DNA of 64,000 nt, from NCBI RefSeq assembly GCF_000626715.1, contig NZ_AQRA01000002.1:124001-188000 (forward strand), written 5' to 3'. The stretch's first letter is position 1. Each line of letters begins with the position of its first letter. A program made the translations under genes and the position numbers. Of the stretch, positions 1 through 9,363 are shown piece after piece. The stretch comes from Aquimarina atlantica (GTDB lineage: Bacteria; Bacteroidota; Bacteroidia; Flavobacteriales; Flavobacteriaceae). A model generated the notes under the pieces. That model saw only the letters and a program-made list of their open reading frames with translations, did no database searches and was not told the DNA's origin.

Positions 1-2748
1 TTGTTCTTGTGTTTTTTCATGAGCCATCACTGCTGCTTCAATCTCATCTTTGCTTAGCTCTAATGATAACTCCATCGTAAAACGCATTTTACCATTAAAC
101 GAAATAGGGTATTGCTTAGTACTTTCTACCAGGTGTTTCTCTTCAAATACAGGAAATGCAGCCGTCGATATAGATTCGTCATGCCCTAACTTTTGCCATA
201 ATTCTTCAGCAATATGAGGTGCATAAGGAGAAATTAATACGATTAAAGGTTCTAAAACTGCTCTAGAAGTACATTTCTGAGCTGTTAATTCATTTACTGC
301 AATCATAAAAGTACTTACCGATGTGTTAAACGAGAAGTTCTCGATATCTTCTTCTACCTTTTTGATCGTTTTATGCAATGTTTTTAAATTTTCTTTGGTA
401 GGTTCGGTATCGGTTACACCAAACGTTTCTCCATCATGATATAGTTTCCAGAGTTTTTTAAGAAAAGAATGTACCCCTGTAATCCCTGCAGTATTCCAGG
501 GTTTTGCCTGTTCTAATGGCCCCAGGAACATCTCGTATAATCGTAAACTATCGGCTCCATACTGCTCGCAAATACCATCTGGATTCACCACATTAAACCA
601 TCGTTTAGACATTTTTTCTACTTCTCTGCCAACGATGTATTTTTCGTCTTCTAACTCAAAATCAGCATCATTAAACTGTGGTTGCCATTTTCTTAAAGCA
701 TCTATATTAAGTTCATCTGAGCTATTGATCAAACTTACATCTACACGAAGTTCTTCTGTTTCATATTGATCCTTTAATCCTTTAGAAACATAGGTATTAG
801 ATCCACTAATTCTATACACTATAGCACTGGTTCCTAAAATCATTCCCTGATTGATTAGCTTTTTAAACGGCTCATCAACTGTAATGTATGCTCTGTCTTT
901 TAAGAATTTGGTCCAAAAACGAGAATATAATAAGTGACCTGTTGCATGTTCGTTTCCTCCTATGTACAAATCTACATTTTGCCAGTATTGCATCGCTTCC
1001 GCGGAAGCGAATTCATGATCATTATTAGCATCCATATATCGAAACGGGTACCACGAGCTTCCTGCCCAACCTGGCATCGTATTTAATTCTAAAGGATGAA
1101 TATTAACGTTATCAATGTCCTCATTTTTTGCCAACTCGCCCTTGAGGGCGTCCCATGCCCAAATATCGGCACGACCTAATGGTGGCTCACCTGTTTCTGT
1201 TGGCAAGTACTTTTCTACTTCGGGTAACGCCAACGGCAAATGTGCAACATCAATCATTTGTGGCATCCCGTCTACATAATACACAGGAAACGGCTCTCCC
1301 CAATATCGTTGACGACTAAATACGGCATCACGCAATCTATAATTGGTTTTTCCCTGCCCTTGACCTAGTTTTTCTAACTCATAAATAGCAGTTTTGGTCG
1401 CTTTCTTATAGTTTAATCCATTAAGGAAATCAGAGTTGGCTATAATCGTTTTTTCTTTATCGGCAAACGCTTCTTCAGAGATGTCTATACCTTCAAAAAT
1501 ATTAGTGATCGGGATATCAAAATGCTTTGCAAAATCATAATCTCTCTGATCTCCACATGGTACTGCCATTACAGCACCGGTACCATATCCAGCCAATACA
1601 TAGTCTCCGATCCAGATCGGTACAGGTTCTTTGGTAAACGGGTGCTCTGCATATGCCCCTGTAAACTCACCACTAATCGTTTTTACATCTGCCATACGCT
1701 CGCGCTCACTACGTTTGGCCGTTGCTTCGATATAGGCTTCTATAGCCGCTTTCTGCTCAGGAGTTGTTATTTTGGCAACTAATTCATGTTCTGGAGCTAA
1801 TGTCATAAATGTAGCACCAAAAATAGTATCAGGACGTGTGGTAAATACTTCGATCACCTCATCATGTTCTTTAACCTTAAAAGTCACACTGGCACCTACA
1901 GATTTTCCGATCCAGTTGCGTTGTGATTCTTTAAGAGAATCTGTCCAATCGATAGTTTCTAATCCTTGCAATAATCGTTCTGCATAAGCTGAGATGCGCA
2001 TACTCCATTGCGTCATCTTTTTACGAATCACGGGATACCCTCCTCGCTCAGAAACTCCGTTTACAATTTCATCATTTGCCAGTACGGTTCCTAATTGCGG
2101 GCACCAGTTCACTTCGGTTTCTGCCAAATAGGTTAACCTGTATTTTAATAGTACTTCTTGTTTCTCTTTGGAAGAAAAATTATTCCAGTCTGCAGCCGTA
2201 AATGCTGTTATATCTTCATCACAAACTGCATTTATTTTTGCGTTTCCTTCTGAGGTAAAGATAGCTTCGAGATCATCAATCGTTCTTGCTTTATCTGTAT
2301 CTTTATCATACCACGAATTAAATAGCTCTATAAAGATCCATTGTGTCCATTTATAAAAATTAGGATCACTGGTTTTTACTTCGCGACTCCAATCAAAAGA
2401 GAAGCCAATTTTATCTAATTGCTCACGATAACGAGCTATATTTTCTTTAGTAGTTATTGCAGGATGCTGTCCTGTCTGGATTGCATACTGCTCTGCTGGT
2501 AATCCAAAAGAATCATATCCTTGCGGATGTAATACATTAAATCCTTTATGGCGTTTATATCTTGCATAGATATCACTGGCAATATATCCCAGCGGGTGCC
2601 CAACATGTAATCCTGCACCCGATGGATATGGAAACATATCCAATACGTAGTATTTAGGTTTATCACTGTTATTATCAGCTTTAAAAGTGCCGTTTTCTGC
2701 CCAATAATTTTGCCACCTGGCTTCAATAGTATTAAAATCGTAGCTCAT
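1..2748 (-). CDS. leuS: Leucyl-tRNA synthetase, 3' end beyond window
   Basis: Class I aminoacyl-tRNA synthetase that charges tRNA-Leu in the cytoplasm. Read on the minus strand from ATG at 2748, the frame opens [20 protein letters not shown] and stays open to base 1, about 916 codons, so the C-terminus lies left of the window. The HIGH-type signature HVGHPLG is near residue 49 and the KMSKS-type signature EKMSKRW near residue 712. The visible length nearly fills the 930-950 residues usual in Bacteroidota, so only a few codons are missing. It is followed upstream by the PanE-like gene on the same strand, 104 bp away. Identification is very secure; several short plus-strand frames here are shadows. 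Confidence 0.97.
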   Translation of the reverse strand, partial: MSYDFNTIEARWQNYWAENGTFKADNNSDKPKYYVLDMFPYPSGAGLHVGHPLGYIASDIYARYKRHKGFNVLHPQGYDSFGLPAEQYAIQTGQHPAITTKENIARYREQLDKIGFSFDWSREVKTSDPNFYKWTQWIFIELFNSWYDKDTDKARTIDDLEAIFTSEGNAKINAVCDEDITAFTAADWNNFSSKEKQEVLLKYRLTYLAETEVNWCPQLGTVLANDEIVNGVSERGGYPVIRKKMTQWSMRISAYAERLLQGLETIDWTDSLKESQRNWIGKSVGASVTFKVKEHDEVIEVFTTRPDTIFGATFMTLAPEHELVAKITTPEQKAAIEAYIEATAKRSERERMADVKTISGEFTGAYAEHPFTKEPVPIWIGDYVLAGYGTGAVMAVPCGDQRDYDFAKHFDIPITNIFEGIDISEEAFADKEKTIIANSDFLNGLNYKKATKTAIYELEKLGQGQGKTNYRLRDAVFSRQRYWGEPFPVYYVDGMPQMIDVAHLPLALPEVEKYLPTETGEPPLGRADIWAWDALKGELAKNEDIDNVNIHPLELNTMPGWAGSSWYPFRYMDANNDHEFASAEAMQYWQNVDLYIGGNEHATGHLLYSRFWTKFLKDRAYITVDEPFKKLINQGMILGTSAIVYRISGSNTYVSKGLKDQYETEELRVDVSLINSSDELNIDALRKWQPQFNDADFELEDEKYIVGREVEKMSKRWFNVVNPDGICEQYGADSLRLYEMFLGPLEQAKPWNTAGITGVHSFLKKLWKLYHDGETFGVTDTEPTKENLKTLHKTIKKVEEDIENFSFNTSVSTFMIAVNELTAQKCTSRAVLEPLIVLISPYAPHIAEELWQKLGHDESISTAAFPVFEEKHLVESTKQYPISFNGKMRFTMELSLELSKDEIEAAVMAHEKTQEQ

Positions 2749-2852
2749 TACGTTTATTTCTGTATTACCATTTTTATGAGAAGTGCAAAAATATGGTATA
2801 TACTAATATTATTGTGTCTAATTTGAAGAAATGTAATAATATTAGGGGTCTT

Positions 2853-3788
2853 TTATTTATTTTTTAAAGTTCTGGCTTTAGTCTCCATAGGTAATAAGCA
2901 ACTATATATAAACGTATTTGCAGGTGTTGAAATATTTAATTTAGCTCCTTGTTTTACGATAAAGCCATTAAAATTATCTAATTCTGAAGGCCTACCCTCC
3001 ATGATATCACGTTGCATAGAAGCGGTAGAATCATAGGGTTGCTTACCGATAAAAGCCAAAATCCGAGATACGATATCTTCTGGTAACGAAACTCCTTTAG
3101 CAATACCTACTTTATAAATCTCGGTAGCTGTCTGTTCTAAAATACGATAGGTTTCCGGATTTTCATATACCTCTCCGATTGTAGCACGAGTAAGTGCACC
3201 AATACCACTAACTGTAGTAATAAACATAAATTTGCTCCAGATATCTACTTCAATATCTTTAGAAATTGTATTACTAAACCCCGCTTTGTCGAATACTTCT
3301 TTTACTACCTGCAAGCGATCTGTTTTACTTTTGTCTAATTCCCCAAAAACAACTTCGGGTTGATGACCAAAATGAGCAATGATACCAGGATTTTCTATCT
3401 TGCTATAGATTTTACACAATCCTCCTAAAACATGTTTTTTATCTACTACAGAACATACTTTTTCCGCATTATCGGCTCCATTTTGCAATGGAATAACAAC
3501 TGTATCTTCTTTTAAAATAGGATGAATTGATTTTGCTGCCTCGGCTACCTGCCATGATTTGGTACAGATTAGCACGATATCTGCTTTTTCTATAGTATCA
3601 ATTTGATCTGTTGCATAAAACGGGTGAGTTACAAAATCCCCATTGATACTTTTAACTTGTAATCCATTATTTTTAATAGCTTCGAGATGTTCCCCTCTGG
3701 CTACCAAAGTTACTTTTTGTTCTGAATTAGCAATTTTTCCTCCAAAATACCCCCCAACTCCACCAACTCCAATGATAACTATATGCAT
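2853..3788 (-). CDS. panE: 2-dehydropantoate 2-reductase (PanE/ApbA family)
   Basis: NADPH-dependent reductase family that converts ketopantoate to pantoate for coenzyme A synthesis. The 311-residue protein starts with a Rossmann motif, VIIGVGGVGGYFGG (GxGGxG, residues 4-17), has the conserved CTKSWQ segment with the family lysine near residue 97, an LQNG segment near 123, and a C-terminal helical domain with ENPETYRILEQ and SMQRDI. Length is typical. Some ApbA-family members act on other 2-oxo acids, so the exact substrate is inferred. It sits alone between leuS and the divergent ftsX group, with about 200 bp of AT-rich DNA before ftsX that must hold both promoters. Confidence 0.85.
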   Translation of the reverse strand: MHIVIIGVGGVGGYFGGKIANSEQKVTLVARGEHLEAIKNNGLQVKSINGDFVTHPFYATDQIDTIEKADIVLICTKSWQVAEAAKSIHPILKEDTVVIPLQNGADNAEKVCSVVDKKHVLGGLCKIYSKIENPGIIAHFGHQPEVVFGELDKSKTDRLQVVKEVFDKAGFSNTISKDIEVDIWSKFMFITTVSGIGALTRATIGEVYENPETYRILEQTATEIYKVGIAKGVSLPEDIVSRILAFIGKQPYDSTASMQRDIMEGRPSELDNFNGFIVKQGAKLNISTPANTFIYSCLLPMETKARTLKNK

Positions 3789-3987
3789 ATTTTAAATCTA
3801 TTTTACAGTGTAAATGGTATAAGATTATTTTTAAGTATACGTTATTCAAATGTAATCAAACTATATCATAAAAACAGATCCCATTCTGTAATGGGGTTAA
3901 CTTGAGTAATTTATTCTAAAATGAGGTGCGTTTTAGAATAAAAAGTCTCGCTAACTTTATTATTTTTACGCACAAATCAATTTATTT

Positions 3988-4866
3988 ATGAGCTCATCTT
4001 TTGAAAAATACCAAAAACGACGACTAATCTCTTCTTATTTTTCTGTGGTTATTAGTATTTCTTTGGTGTTATTTTTATTGGGCTTATTAGGCTTATTGGT
4101 ATTAAATACTAAAAAGGTAGCGGATCATTTTAAAGAAAAAATTGCACTTACTATTTATTTAAAAGACACTGCCAAAGATGTTGAAATCAAACAATTGGAA
4201 AAAACTCTGGCGCTGGCAGAATATACTAAATCGACTGCTTTTATTTCTAAAGATCAAGCTGCCGAAGAACATAGTAAAGATATCGGAGAGAATTTTATGG
4301 ATTTTCTTGGGTATAACCCGCTTCAGAATTCTATCGACGTATATTTAAAAGCAGATTTTGTAGATCAGGCAAAAATTGAAGAAATAAATGCTTCTATCAT
4401 CAAAAAAGATTTTGTAGATGAAGTGATTTACGATAAACCTTTGATTTCATTATTAAACGATAATATAAAACGTATTAGTTTTTGGGTACTTCTCATTAGT
4501 GGTATTTTCACTTTTATTGCGGTATTGCTTATTAATAGTTCTATACGTTTATCGGTGTATTCAAAAAGATTTATCATTAAAACCATGCAAATGGTAGGAG
4601 CTACAAAAAAGTTTATTCGCAAGCCTTTTGTATGGAAAAGTGTGCGATTAGGAATGATAGGAGCAATTGTAGCTTTAATTGGTGTTGGGATTGTATTATA
4701 TTATCTTAATAAAACATTCCCAGAACTGGCATTGCTTGATGACAAAATCTTACTTATTATTTTATTTGCCGGTATTTTTGGGATTGGTGTACTTATTACA
4801 TGGATCAGTACATTCTTTGCTACACAACGATTCTTAAACCTAAGAACCGATGAATTATACTATTAA
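3988..4866 (+). CDS. ftsX: Cell division protein FtsX
   Basis: Permease-like partner of FtsE in the divisome, regulating cell-wall hydrolases from the inner membrane. The 292-residue protein has a cytoplasmic N-terminus (SFEKYQKRRLISSYFSV), one membrane segment at about 18-40, a roughly 110-residue extracytoplasmic domain (EKIALTIYLKDTAKD to YDKPLISLLN), and three further membrane segments at about 165-185, 222-242 and 258-280. The motif KTMQMVGATKKFIRKPF between helices 2 and 3 is characteristic of FtsX. FtsE is not adjacent, as is common in Bacteroidota. It is first in a co-directional run with two small membrane proteins, uppP and truB. Confidence 0.93.
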   Translation: MSSSFEKYQKRRLISSYFSVVISISLVLFLLGLLGLLVLNTKKVADHFKEKIALTIYLKDTAKDVEIKQLEKTLALAEYTKSTAFISKDQAAEEHSKDIGENFMDFLGYNPLQNSIDVYLKADFVDQAKIEEINASIIKKDFVDEVIYDKPLISLLNDNIKRISFWVLLISGIFTFIAVLLINSSIRLSVYSKRFIIKTMQMVGATKKFIRKPFVWKSVRLGMIGAIVALIGVGIVLYYLNKTFPELALLDDKILLIILFAGIFGIGVLITWISTFFATQRFLNLRTDELYY

Positions 4867-4925
4867 TGTAGATTAACCTGAACAGGTACATTTACTAATT
4901 TAAAACTACTAATCTAGATGCACTA

Positions 4926-5330
4926 ATGGGTAAAATTGTTAAAATATACCTTTCGATCATTTTTGTACTTTTTGTTGCGTTTATGGTAGCAGTAATACAA
5001 ACATTTCGGCCTGTACGTAACGTGCAACCCGATGATGTTATGAAGATTGAAGGAATTGTAACCAACATACAGGAAGGACCGGGGTTTGATATTGTAATTA
5101 CCCTTAAAAATGATAAACACCATTACTATATTAATCGTGGATTACAATATCAACTAACTGTAGAACAATTACGTTCTGATATTCTTAATAAAAAAGTTAC
5201 TTTGTATGGTATAGAAAGATGGACTATATTTACCCGTGATAAAAATATGGGACATATATCAAAATTAATAGTTGATGATACTATAATATTTAACGAAATT
5301 GATAACGATGAGCATGAAAAAACAATCTAA
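4926..5330 (+). CDS. Small membrane-anchored protein of unknown function
   Basis: A 134-residue protein with one N-terminal membrane segment (IYLSIIFVLFVAFMVAVIQ, about 7-26) and a soluble, probably beta-rich domain with GIVTNIQEGPGFDIVITLKND and a C-terminal acidic tail. The soluble part resembles a small OB or SH3-like barrel in its strand pattern, but I recognise no named family. It lies 59 bp after ftsX and its 3' end overlaps the DUF3098 gene, so it is probably translated from the same message. The position between ftsX and uppP suggests an envelope role, which is inference only. Confidence 0.75.
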   Translation: MGKIVKIYLSIIFVLFVAFMVAVIQTFRPVRNVQPDDVMKIEGIVTNIQEGPGFDIVITLKNDKHHYYINRGLQYQLTVEQLRSDILNKKVTLYGIERWTIFTRDKNMGHISKLIVDDTIIFNEIDNDEHEKTI

Positions 5331-5577
5331 TAAAAATACGCCAAAACCTGATTTTATTTTTGAAAAGAAAAACTATATCGTTATGGCTATAGGGATAGCG
5401 GTAATTGCTCTTGGCTTTATTCTCATGGCAGGAGGAGGAAGTGATGATCCTAATGTTTTTAATCCAGACATCTATAATTTTAGAAGAATTCGATTAGCCC
5501 CAACCATTGTTTTAATTGGTTTTGGTATTGAAATTTATGCTATTCTTCTAGATCCCAATAAGAAGAAAAAACAGTAA
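5308..5577 (+). CDS. DUF3098 family small membrane protein
   Basis: About 89 residues with two predicted membrane helices: NYIVMAIGIAVIALGFILMAG after a charged N-terminus, and a second near the C-terminus (APTIVLIGFGIEIYAILL), ending in a lysine-rich tail. Between them lies the GGGSDDPNVFNPDIYNFRR segment typical of the Bacteroidota DUF3098 family. The open frame extends upstream to a TTG at 5299, but ATG at 5308 or 5314 is more natural; either overlaps the end of the preceding gene by about 20 bp, suggesting coupled translation. The function is unknown. The usual neighbours ftsX, uppP and truB are present here. Confidence 0.85.
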   Translation: MSMKKQSNKNTPKPDFIFEKKNYIVMAIGIAVIALGFILMAGGGSDDPNVFNPDIYNFRRIRLAPTIVLIGFGIEIYAILLDPNKKKKQ

Positions 5578-5603
5578 TGTATCATTTTATTTTACGGTAG
5601 TTA

Positions 5604-5611
5604 TATCTTTG
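5604..5611 (+). promoter_or_regulatory. Candidate -7 box for uppP-truB
   Basis: TATCTTTG matches the Bacteroidota -7 consensus TAnnTTTG and lies 30 bp before the uppP start codon. No clear TTG -33 box is seen at the usual spacing, so this is a candidate only. Confidence 0.45.
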
Positions 5612-5641
5612 CGTCAAATTTAAGAAATCCCAAAATTCTCT

Positions 5642-6436
5642 ATGGAAATCATCGATGCAATTATTCTAGGCATAGTACAAGGGCTTACCGAATTCTTACC
5701 TGTTTCTTCTAGTGGTCATCTCGAGCTTGGCAAAGCTATTTTAGGTGATCAAAGTGTACCAGAAGAATCTTTACTTTTTACTGTGGTCTTACATTTTGCA
5801 ACCGCACTAAGTACTATTGTAGTGTTTAGAAAAGATATAGTAGAGATTGTAAAAGGACTATTGAAATTCGAAAAAAACGAAGAAACTCTCTTTTCTTTTA
5901 AAATCATTATTTCTATGATTCCTGCTGTTTTAGTAGGTTTATTTTTTGAAGAACAATTAGAAAAACTTTTTGGAGACAATATTATGTTTGTTGGGTTTAT
6001 GTTGCTCATTACAGCTGCGCTATTATGGTTTGCAGATAAAGCAAAAAGCACTCGAAAATCGGTTAGCAACTCAAATGCATTCGTAATTGGCGTTGCCCAG
6101 GCAATAGCAATGCTTCCCGGAATTTCGAGAAGTGGTGCTACAATATCTACTTCGGTATTATTAGGAAATGACAAAACCAAAGCCGCTCGCTTTTCTTTCT
6201 TAATGGTTATCCCCTTGATTTTTGGAAAAATTGCCAAAGACATACTTAGTGGTGATCTTACATTCTCATCAGAAAATAGTATTCCTTTGGCACTTGGCTT
6301 TCTGGCTGCGTTTATCTCAGGACTTTTTGCATGTACCTGGATGATTTCTTTGGTTAAAAAGAGTAAGTTAACTTATTTTGCCGTATATTGTATACTTGTT
6401 GGCTTATTAGCCATCAGTTTTGGTTTTATTAAATAG
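5642..6436 (+). CDS. uppP: Undecaprenyl-diphosphatase UppP/BacA
   Basis: Integral membrane phosphatase that recycles undecaprenyl pyrophosphate to the monophosphate lipid carrier used for peptidoglycan and surface glycans; it also gives bacitracin tolerance. The 264-residue protein carries both signatures: GLTEFLPVSSSGHL (about 13-26, with the catalytic Glu) and PGISRSGATIS (about 159-169, with the catalytic Arg). Seven or eight hydrophobic segments and the length are standard. A flavobacterial -7 box lies just upstream, and truB begins 12 bp after the stop, so the two are probably co-transcribed. Confidence 0.96.
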   Translation: MEIIDAIILGIVQGLTEFLPVSSSGHLELGKAILGDQSVPEESLLFTVVLHFATALSTIVVFRKDIVEIVKGLLKFEKNEETLFSFKIIISMIPAVLVGLFFEEQLEKLFGDNIMFVGFMLLITAALLWFADKAKSTRKSVSNSNAFVIGVAQAIAMLPGISRSGATISTSVLLGNDKTKAARFSFLMVIPLIFGKIAKDILSGDLTFSSENSIPLALGFLAAFISGLFACTWMISLVKKSKLTYFAVYCILVGLLAISFGFIK

Positions 6437-6448
6437 CCCCCATCTATA

Positions 6449-7156
6449 ATGCTAACCGAACAAAATTACAAAGACGGTCAAGTTCTTTTGATCGATAAAC
6501 CATTGCAATGGACATCTTTCCAAGTTGTAAATAAACTTCGTTGGCTTATCCGGAAAAATTTTGGTATCAAAAAAATTAAAGTAGGCCATGCAGGAACACT
6601 AGATCCTCTTGCAACAGGATTATTACTTATCTGTACAGGAAAATACACTAAGCGCATACAAGAATTTCAAGGACAAGCCAAAGAATACACTGGGACAATA
6701 TTACTTGGCGCAACAACACCTTCTTATGATTTAGAAACCGAGATTGATCAGACTTTTCCTGTAGATCATATTTCTGAAAAAATTATTCATAAAACGACAT
6801 CTCTTTTTATTGGAGAAATAGAGCAGTACCCTCCTATTTTTTCGGCTTTAAAAAAAGATGGTAAACGGTTATATGAATATGCTAGAGAAGGAGAAACTGT
6901 AGAAATTAACTCTCGAAAAATTACTATAACCGAATTTGAAATCACTAAAATCAAATTCCCCGAAGTAGAGTTCAGAGTTGTATGTAGCAAAGGGACATAT
7001 ATCAGATCATTGGCACATGATTTTGGAAAAGCATTAAATAGTGGGGCTCACTTAACTGTTTTAAGAAGGACTAAAATAGGATCGTTTTCGGTTGAAAATG
7101 CGACTACAATTGAGTCTTTTGAAAACCAGTTACGCCCAAAAATTGAAACTACATAA
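6449..7156 (+). CDS. truB: tRNA pseudouridine(55) synthase TruB
   Basis: Isomerises U55 in the T-arm of tRNAs. The 235-residue protein shows the TruB catalytic motif GHAGTLDPLATGLLL (about 48-62, catalytic Asp in TLDP), the conserved QYPPIFSALKKDGKRLYEYAREG segment (thumb-loop region), and CSKGTYIRSLAHDFG near 190. It begins with DGQVLLIDKPLQWTSFQVV, the standard opening of the family. There is no full C-terminal PUA extension, as is normal for the shorter bacterial forms. It follows uppP by 12 bp and precedes a TonB-like gene by 33 bp. Confidence 0.97.
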   Translation: MLTEQNYKDGQVLLIDKPLQWTSFQVVNKLRWLIRKNFGIKKIKVGHAGTLDPLATGLLLICTGKYTKRIQEFQGQAKEYTGTILLGATTPSYDLETEIDQTFPVDHISEKIIHKTTSLFIGEIEQYPPIFSALKKDGKRLYEYAREGETVEINSRKITITEFEITKIKFPEVEFRVVCSKGTYIRSLAHDFGKALNSGAHLTVLRRTKIGSFSVENATTIESFENQLRPKIETT

Positions 7157-7189
7157 AATATTGTAGAATAAAAGTAGTTATAATTACCT

Positions 7190-7882
7190 ATGGAATTTGT
7201 AGAAAAACATAAAGCTTTGATTATCACATCGATGTTGATGGGAATCGTTGTTCTAAGTCTTTACAATATCAATATGATAAATAAGCAAAAAGAACAATCT
7301 GAAATCTTAATGGAAATCCCCGAAGAGTTTCTTGCCGAAGAAGAAGAGCCCGAAGAAGAACTAATCGCTCAGGAAGATCGACAATTAATTGCTGCCAAAA
7401 GAACACATGCTGCTTTTAATGAGGATTTTGAAGACCCAGAAGAGTTTGAACAGCGAATGAAATCGTTAACAGAAGCTGAAACTTCTGCAGAAGAAAGTGA
7501 AGAAGCTGCACCAACAGAAGGAGAGGTTCCTATTGATGAAAAGGAAGAAAATGAAGCTGAAAAAAAGGATAAACCAGAACCCGAAGGTAAAGAAACCAAC
7601 AATAGAAATAGTTCTCTTACTTATAGCTTGAAAAACAGAAAATCTATAGACCTACCCAATCCTGTATATACATGCAATGGAAGTGGTAAAGTAGTAGTAA
7701 AAATTGAAGTCAACAAAAATGGATATGTCGTTAATACCAAAATAGATAAGAGAAATTCTACTACCAGAAACGAGTGTCTTTTTGACAATGCTATGGATTA
7801 TGCCAGAAAAGCTCTATTCTCTCGTTCTGATATCGAAGAACAAAAGGGCACTATTACGTATTACTTCAATTATGGTGGTTAA
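7190..7882 (+). CDS. TonB-like energy transducer/anchored protein
   Basis: A 230-residue protein with a single N-terminal membrane segment (ALIITSMLMGIVVLSLYNI, about 9-27), a long Glu/Lys-rich low-complexity spacer (about 35-145, many EE and EEPE runs), and a C-terminal domain of about 75 residues (IDLPNPVYTCNGSGKVVVKIEVNK to TITYYFNYGG) laid out like a TonB carboxyl domain. Family knowledge suggests it spans the periplasm to contact outer-membrane receptors. The spacer is acidic rather than Pro/Lys-rich as in classic TonB, and no ExbB/ExbD is adjacent, so it may be a TonB paralogue with another role. Confidence 0.7.
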   Translation: MEFVEKHKALIITSMLMGIVVLSLYNINMINKQKEQSEILMEIPEEFLAEEEEPEEELIAQEDRQLIAAKRTHAAFNEDFEDPEEFEQRMKSLTEAETSAEESEEAAPTEGEVPIDEKEENEAEKKDKPEPEGKETNNRNSSLTYSLKNRKSIDLPNPVYTCNGSGKVVVKIEVNKNGYVVNTKIDKRNSTTRNECLFDNAMDYARKALFSRSDIEEQKGTITYYFNYGG

Positions 7883-8548
7883 AGTAATTTAATTTATTAG
7901 TTATTCATATAAGGCAAGTTAGTGTTTCACGATACTATTTAGTGTTGAAATTTTTCTCTTTAAACAAATTTCAAATACTAAATAAGTGAGAAAGAAAAGC
8001 TTTTATTCAGCTTAAATAAGGTGTCAATCAAACGTATAATCAATCCCCTTATTGTTTTTTTAGAATCTTTATTATTTTATTCAGACTACTATCATAGTTT
8101 TAATTACTTCTAAGACCAATACATCTAAATATGAAACGATACTCATTATAAACCTTAAACTATATCTAAGATATATTGAAAAAAACCAATCTATTAATAA
8201 AACTTACATTTATAATGGTTTTGGTAAAAATTCACTCGTTTTTTGGAGTTGATTTTCTTTCAAAATCATCCTGTCCAGAGTAGATTTTCTTATATGAATT
8301 TTATGTTATTTTAAAGTTACTATTTGTAAAAAATTTAACCAAAATAATTTACAATATACTGATTTTCAGTATTTTACATTTCATTTATTTTTCAGAAAAA
8401 GAAAATGATCTTCAACTACGGAGAACCCGTATCCTACTTATATTGGTTATTACCTAACTTTATATAAAAGCATTTTACACTTTGTAACATTGATAGAAAT
8501 CTGTGTAAACAAAAAAATTAACCAACTTTATAATAAATCACAAAAATC
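7883..8548. other. Gene-free AT-rich interval
   Basis: A 666-bp stretch between the TonB-like gene and the repeat lipoprotein, with no credible reading frame on either strand. It is very AT-rich. The only clear structures are a long imperfect inverted repeat at 7937-7983 and oligo-A/T runs toward 8549. A promoter for the lipoprotein is expected here, but I cannot assign a convincing TAnnTTTG box. Confidence 0.6.
7937..7983. repeat. Imperfect inverted repeat, about 17-bp arms
   Basis: The left arm ATTTAGTGTTGAAATTT (7937-7953) pairs with AAATTTCAAATACTAAAT (7966-7983), apart from one or two unpaired bases, around a 12-base loop. It starts 55 bp after the TonB-like stop codon. It could be a transcript-end hairpin, but there is no following T-run, so it is recorded as an inverted repeat. 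Confidence 0.55.
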
Positions 8549-9253
8549 ATGAAAAAAACAATGACAAAAAGGCGTTTTAATTTATCATCAAAACTTGTAT
8601 TATCTATTTTTATTTGTTTAACAGCTTGTCAATCAAATTTAGATGATGAAATAGAAACAAGTATTGAGAATAATGTAGAAAAAGCAGGAACTGGAGCTAA
8701 CAGAGATATCAAGCTTGATTTTTATTTGGGTGATAATGGATTAGGGAATCAGCAAGGTAATGTCGAGAGTACTGGATGGGCTGCAAATAAGCAGAATCAA
8801 TGGTCAGAATGGGGAGGAGATTCAAACTTTTATGATCCAGATTGGATTGTCTTAAACCTGATTACCAGAACCTCAAAAAATTTAAAAAATCTAGATTTTA
8901 GGATTGCTATTCAATTATCAGACGGAGGTAGTTCTGGTAATAATGCTGGCTTAGTTAGATATACTCCTTGGGCAAGCCAAGGGGGAGGATGGTCATCATG
9001 GGCTACAGATTCGAATGCATATGATTTTGATGCTGTTAGGTTTATGATACAAACAAGACCATATGCAGGATTAACTGTAGAAGATGTTCGGTTTGGAGTT
9101 CAATTAACAGATGGCGGAACCAGTTCTTCAAAGAAAGGAATTGCTAAGTATACTCCATGGTTATCACAAGGAGGAGGCTCTACAGGATATGCAGGAGATT
9201 CAAACTTTTATGATCCTGATGCTATTAGGGTTAAACTAGAAATTATTAAGTAA
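8549..9253 (+). CDS. Lipoprotein with three tryptophan-rich repeats
   Basis: A 234-residue exported lipoprotein: the N-terminal segment ends in the lipobox LTAC with Cys27. After a short acidic linker come three tandem repeats of about 55 residues, at roughly 52-106, 110-166 and 175-234. Each follows the plan [LV]xFxxxLxDxG, then a W/YTPW[AL]SQGGG segment, then DSNxYDxDAxRxxI. Repeats 2 and 3 are closest; repeat 1 is more diverged (WSEWGGDSNFYDPDWIVL). The GG-W and (A/D)xRxxI layout recalls the clostridial hydrophobic-W repeat of surface proteins, but this is resemblance only. I recognise no family with confidence. A surface-binding or lectin-like role is inferred. Confidence 0.75.
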   Translation: MKKTMTKRRFNLSSKLVLSIFICLTACQSNLDDEIETSIENNVEKAGTGANRDIKLDFYLGDNGLGNQQGNVESTGWAANKQNQWSEWGGDSNFYDPDWIVLNLITRTSKNLKNLDFRIAIQLSDGGSSGNNAGLVRYTPWASQGGGWSSWATDSNAYDFDAVRFMIQTRPYAGLTVEDVRFGVQLTDGGTSSSKKGIAKYTPWLSQGGGSTGYAGDSNFYDPDAIRVKLEIIK

Positions 9254-9320
9254 TTAAATTTACTTCAGGAAAAATCTAATCTTATTACAATACGCTAATT
9301 TTTTTTGAACGCATTTTACC

Positions 9321-9350
9321 AAACCTCATAAGCTAAAACTTATGAGGTTT
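9321..9350. terminator. Bidirectional hairpin terminator between convergent genes
   Basis: A perfect 12-bp stem, AAACCTCATAAG / CTTATGAGGTTT, with a 6-base loop CTAAAA, between the convergent lipoprotein and thioredoxin-like genes. Short T tracts follow on both strands, so it probably serves both. Confidence 0.7.
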
Positions 9351-9363
9351 TGATATTATACAA

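Noticed and set aside
5749..6243. 164-codon frame antisense to uppP
   Set aside because: Shadow frame of a clear gene with full family motifs.
7369..7602. Ser-rich frame antisense to the TonB-like gene
   Set aside because: Produced by reading the GAA/GAG-rich linker backwards.
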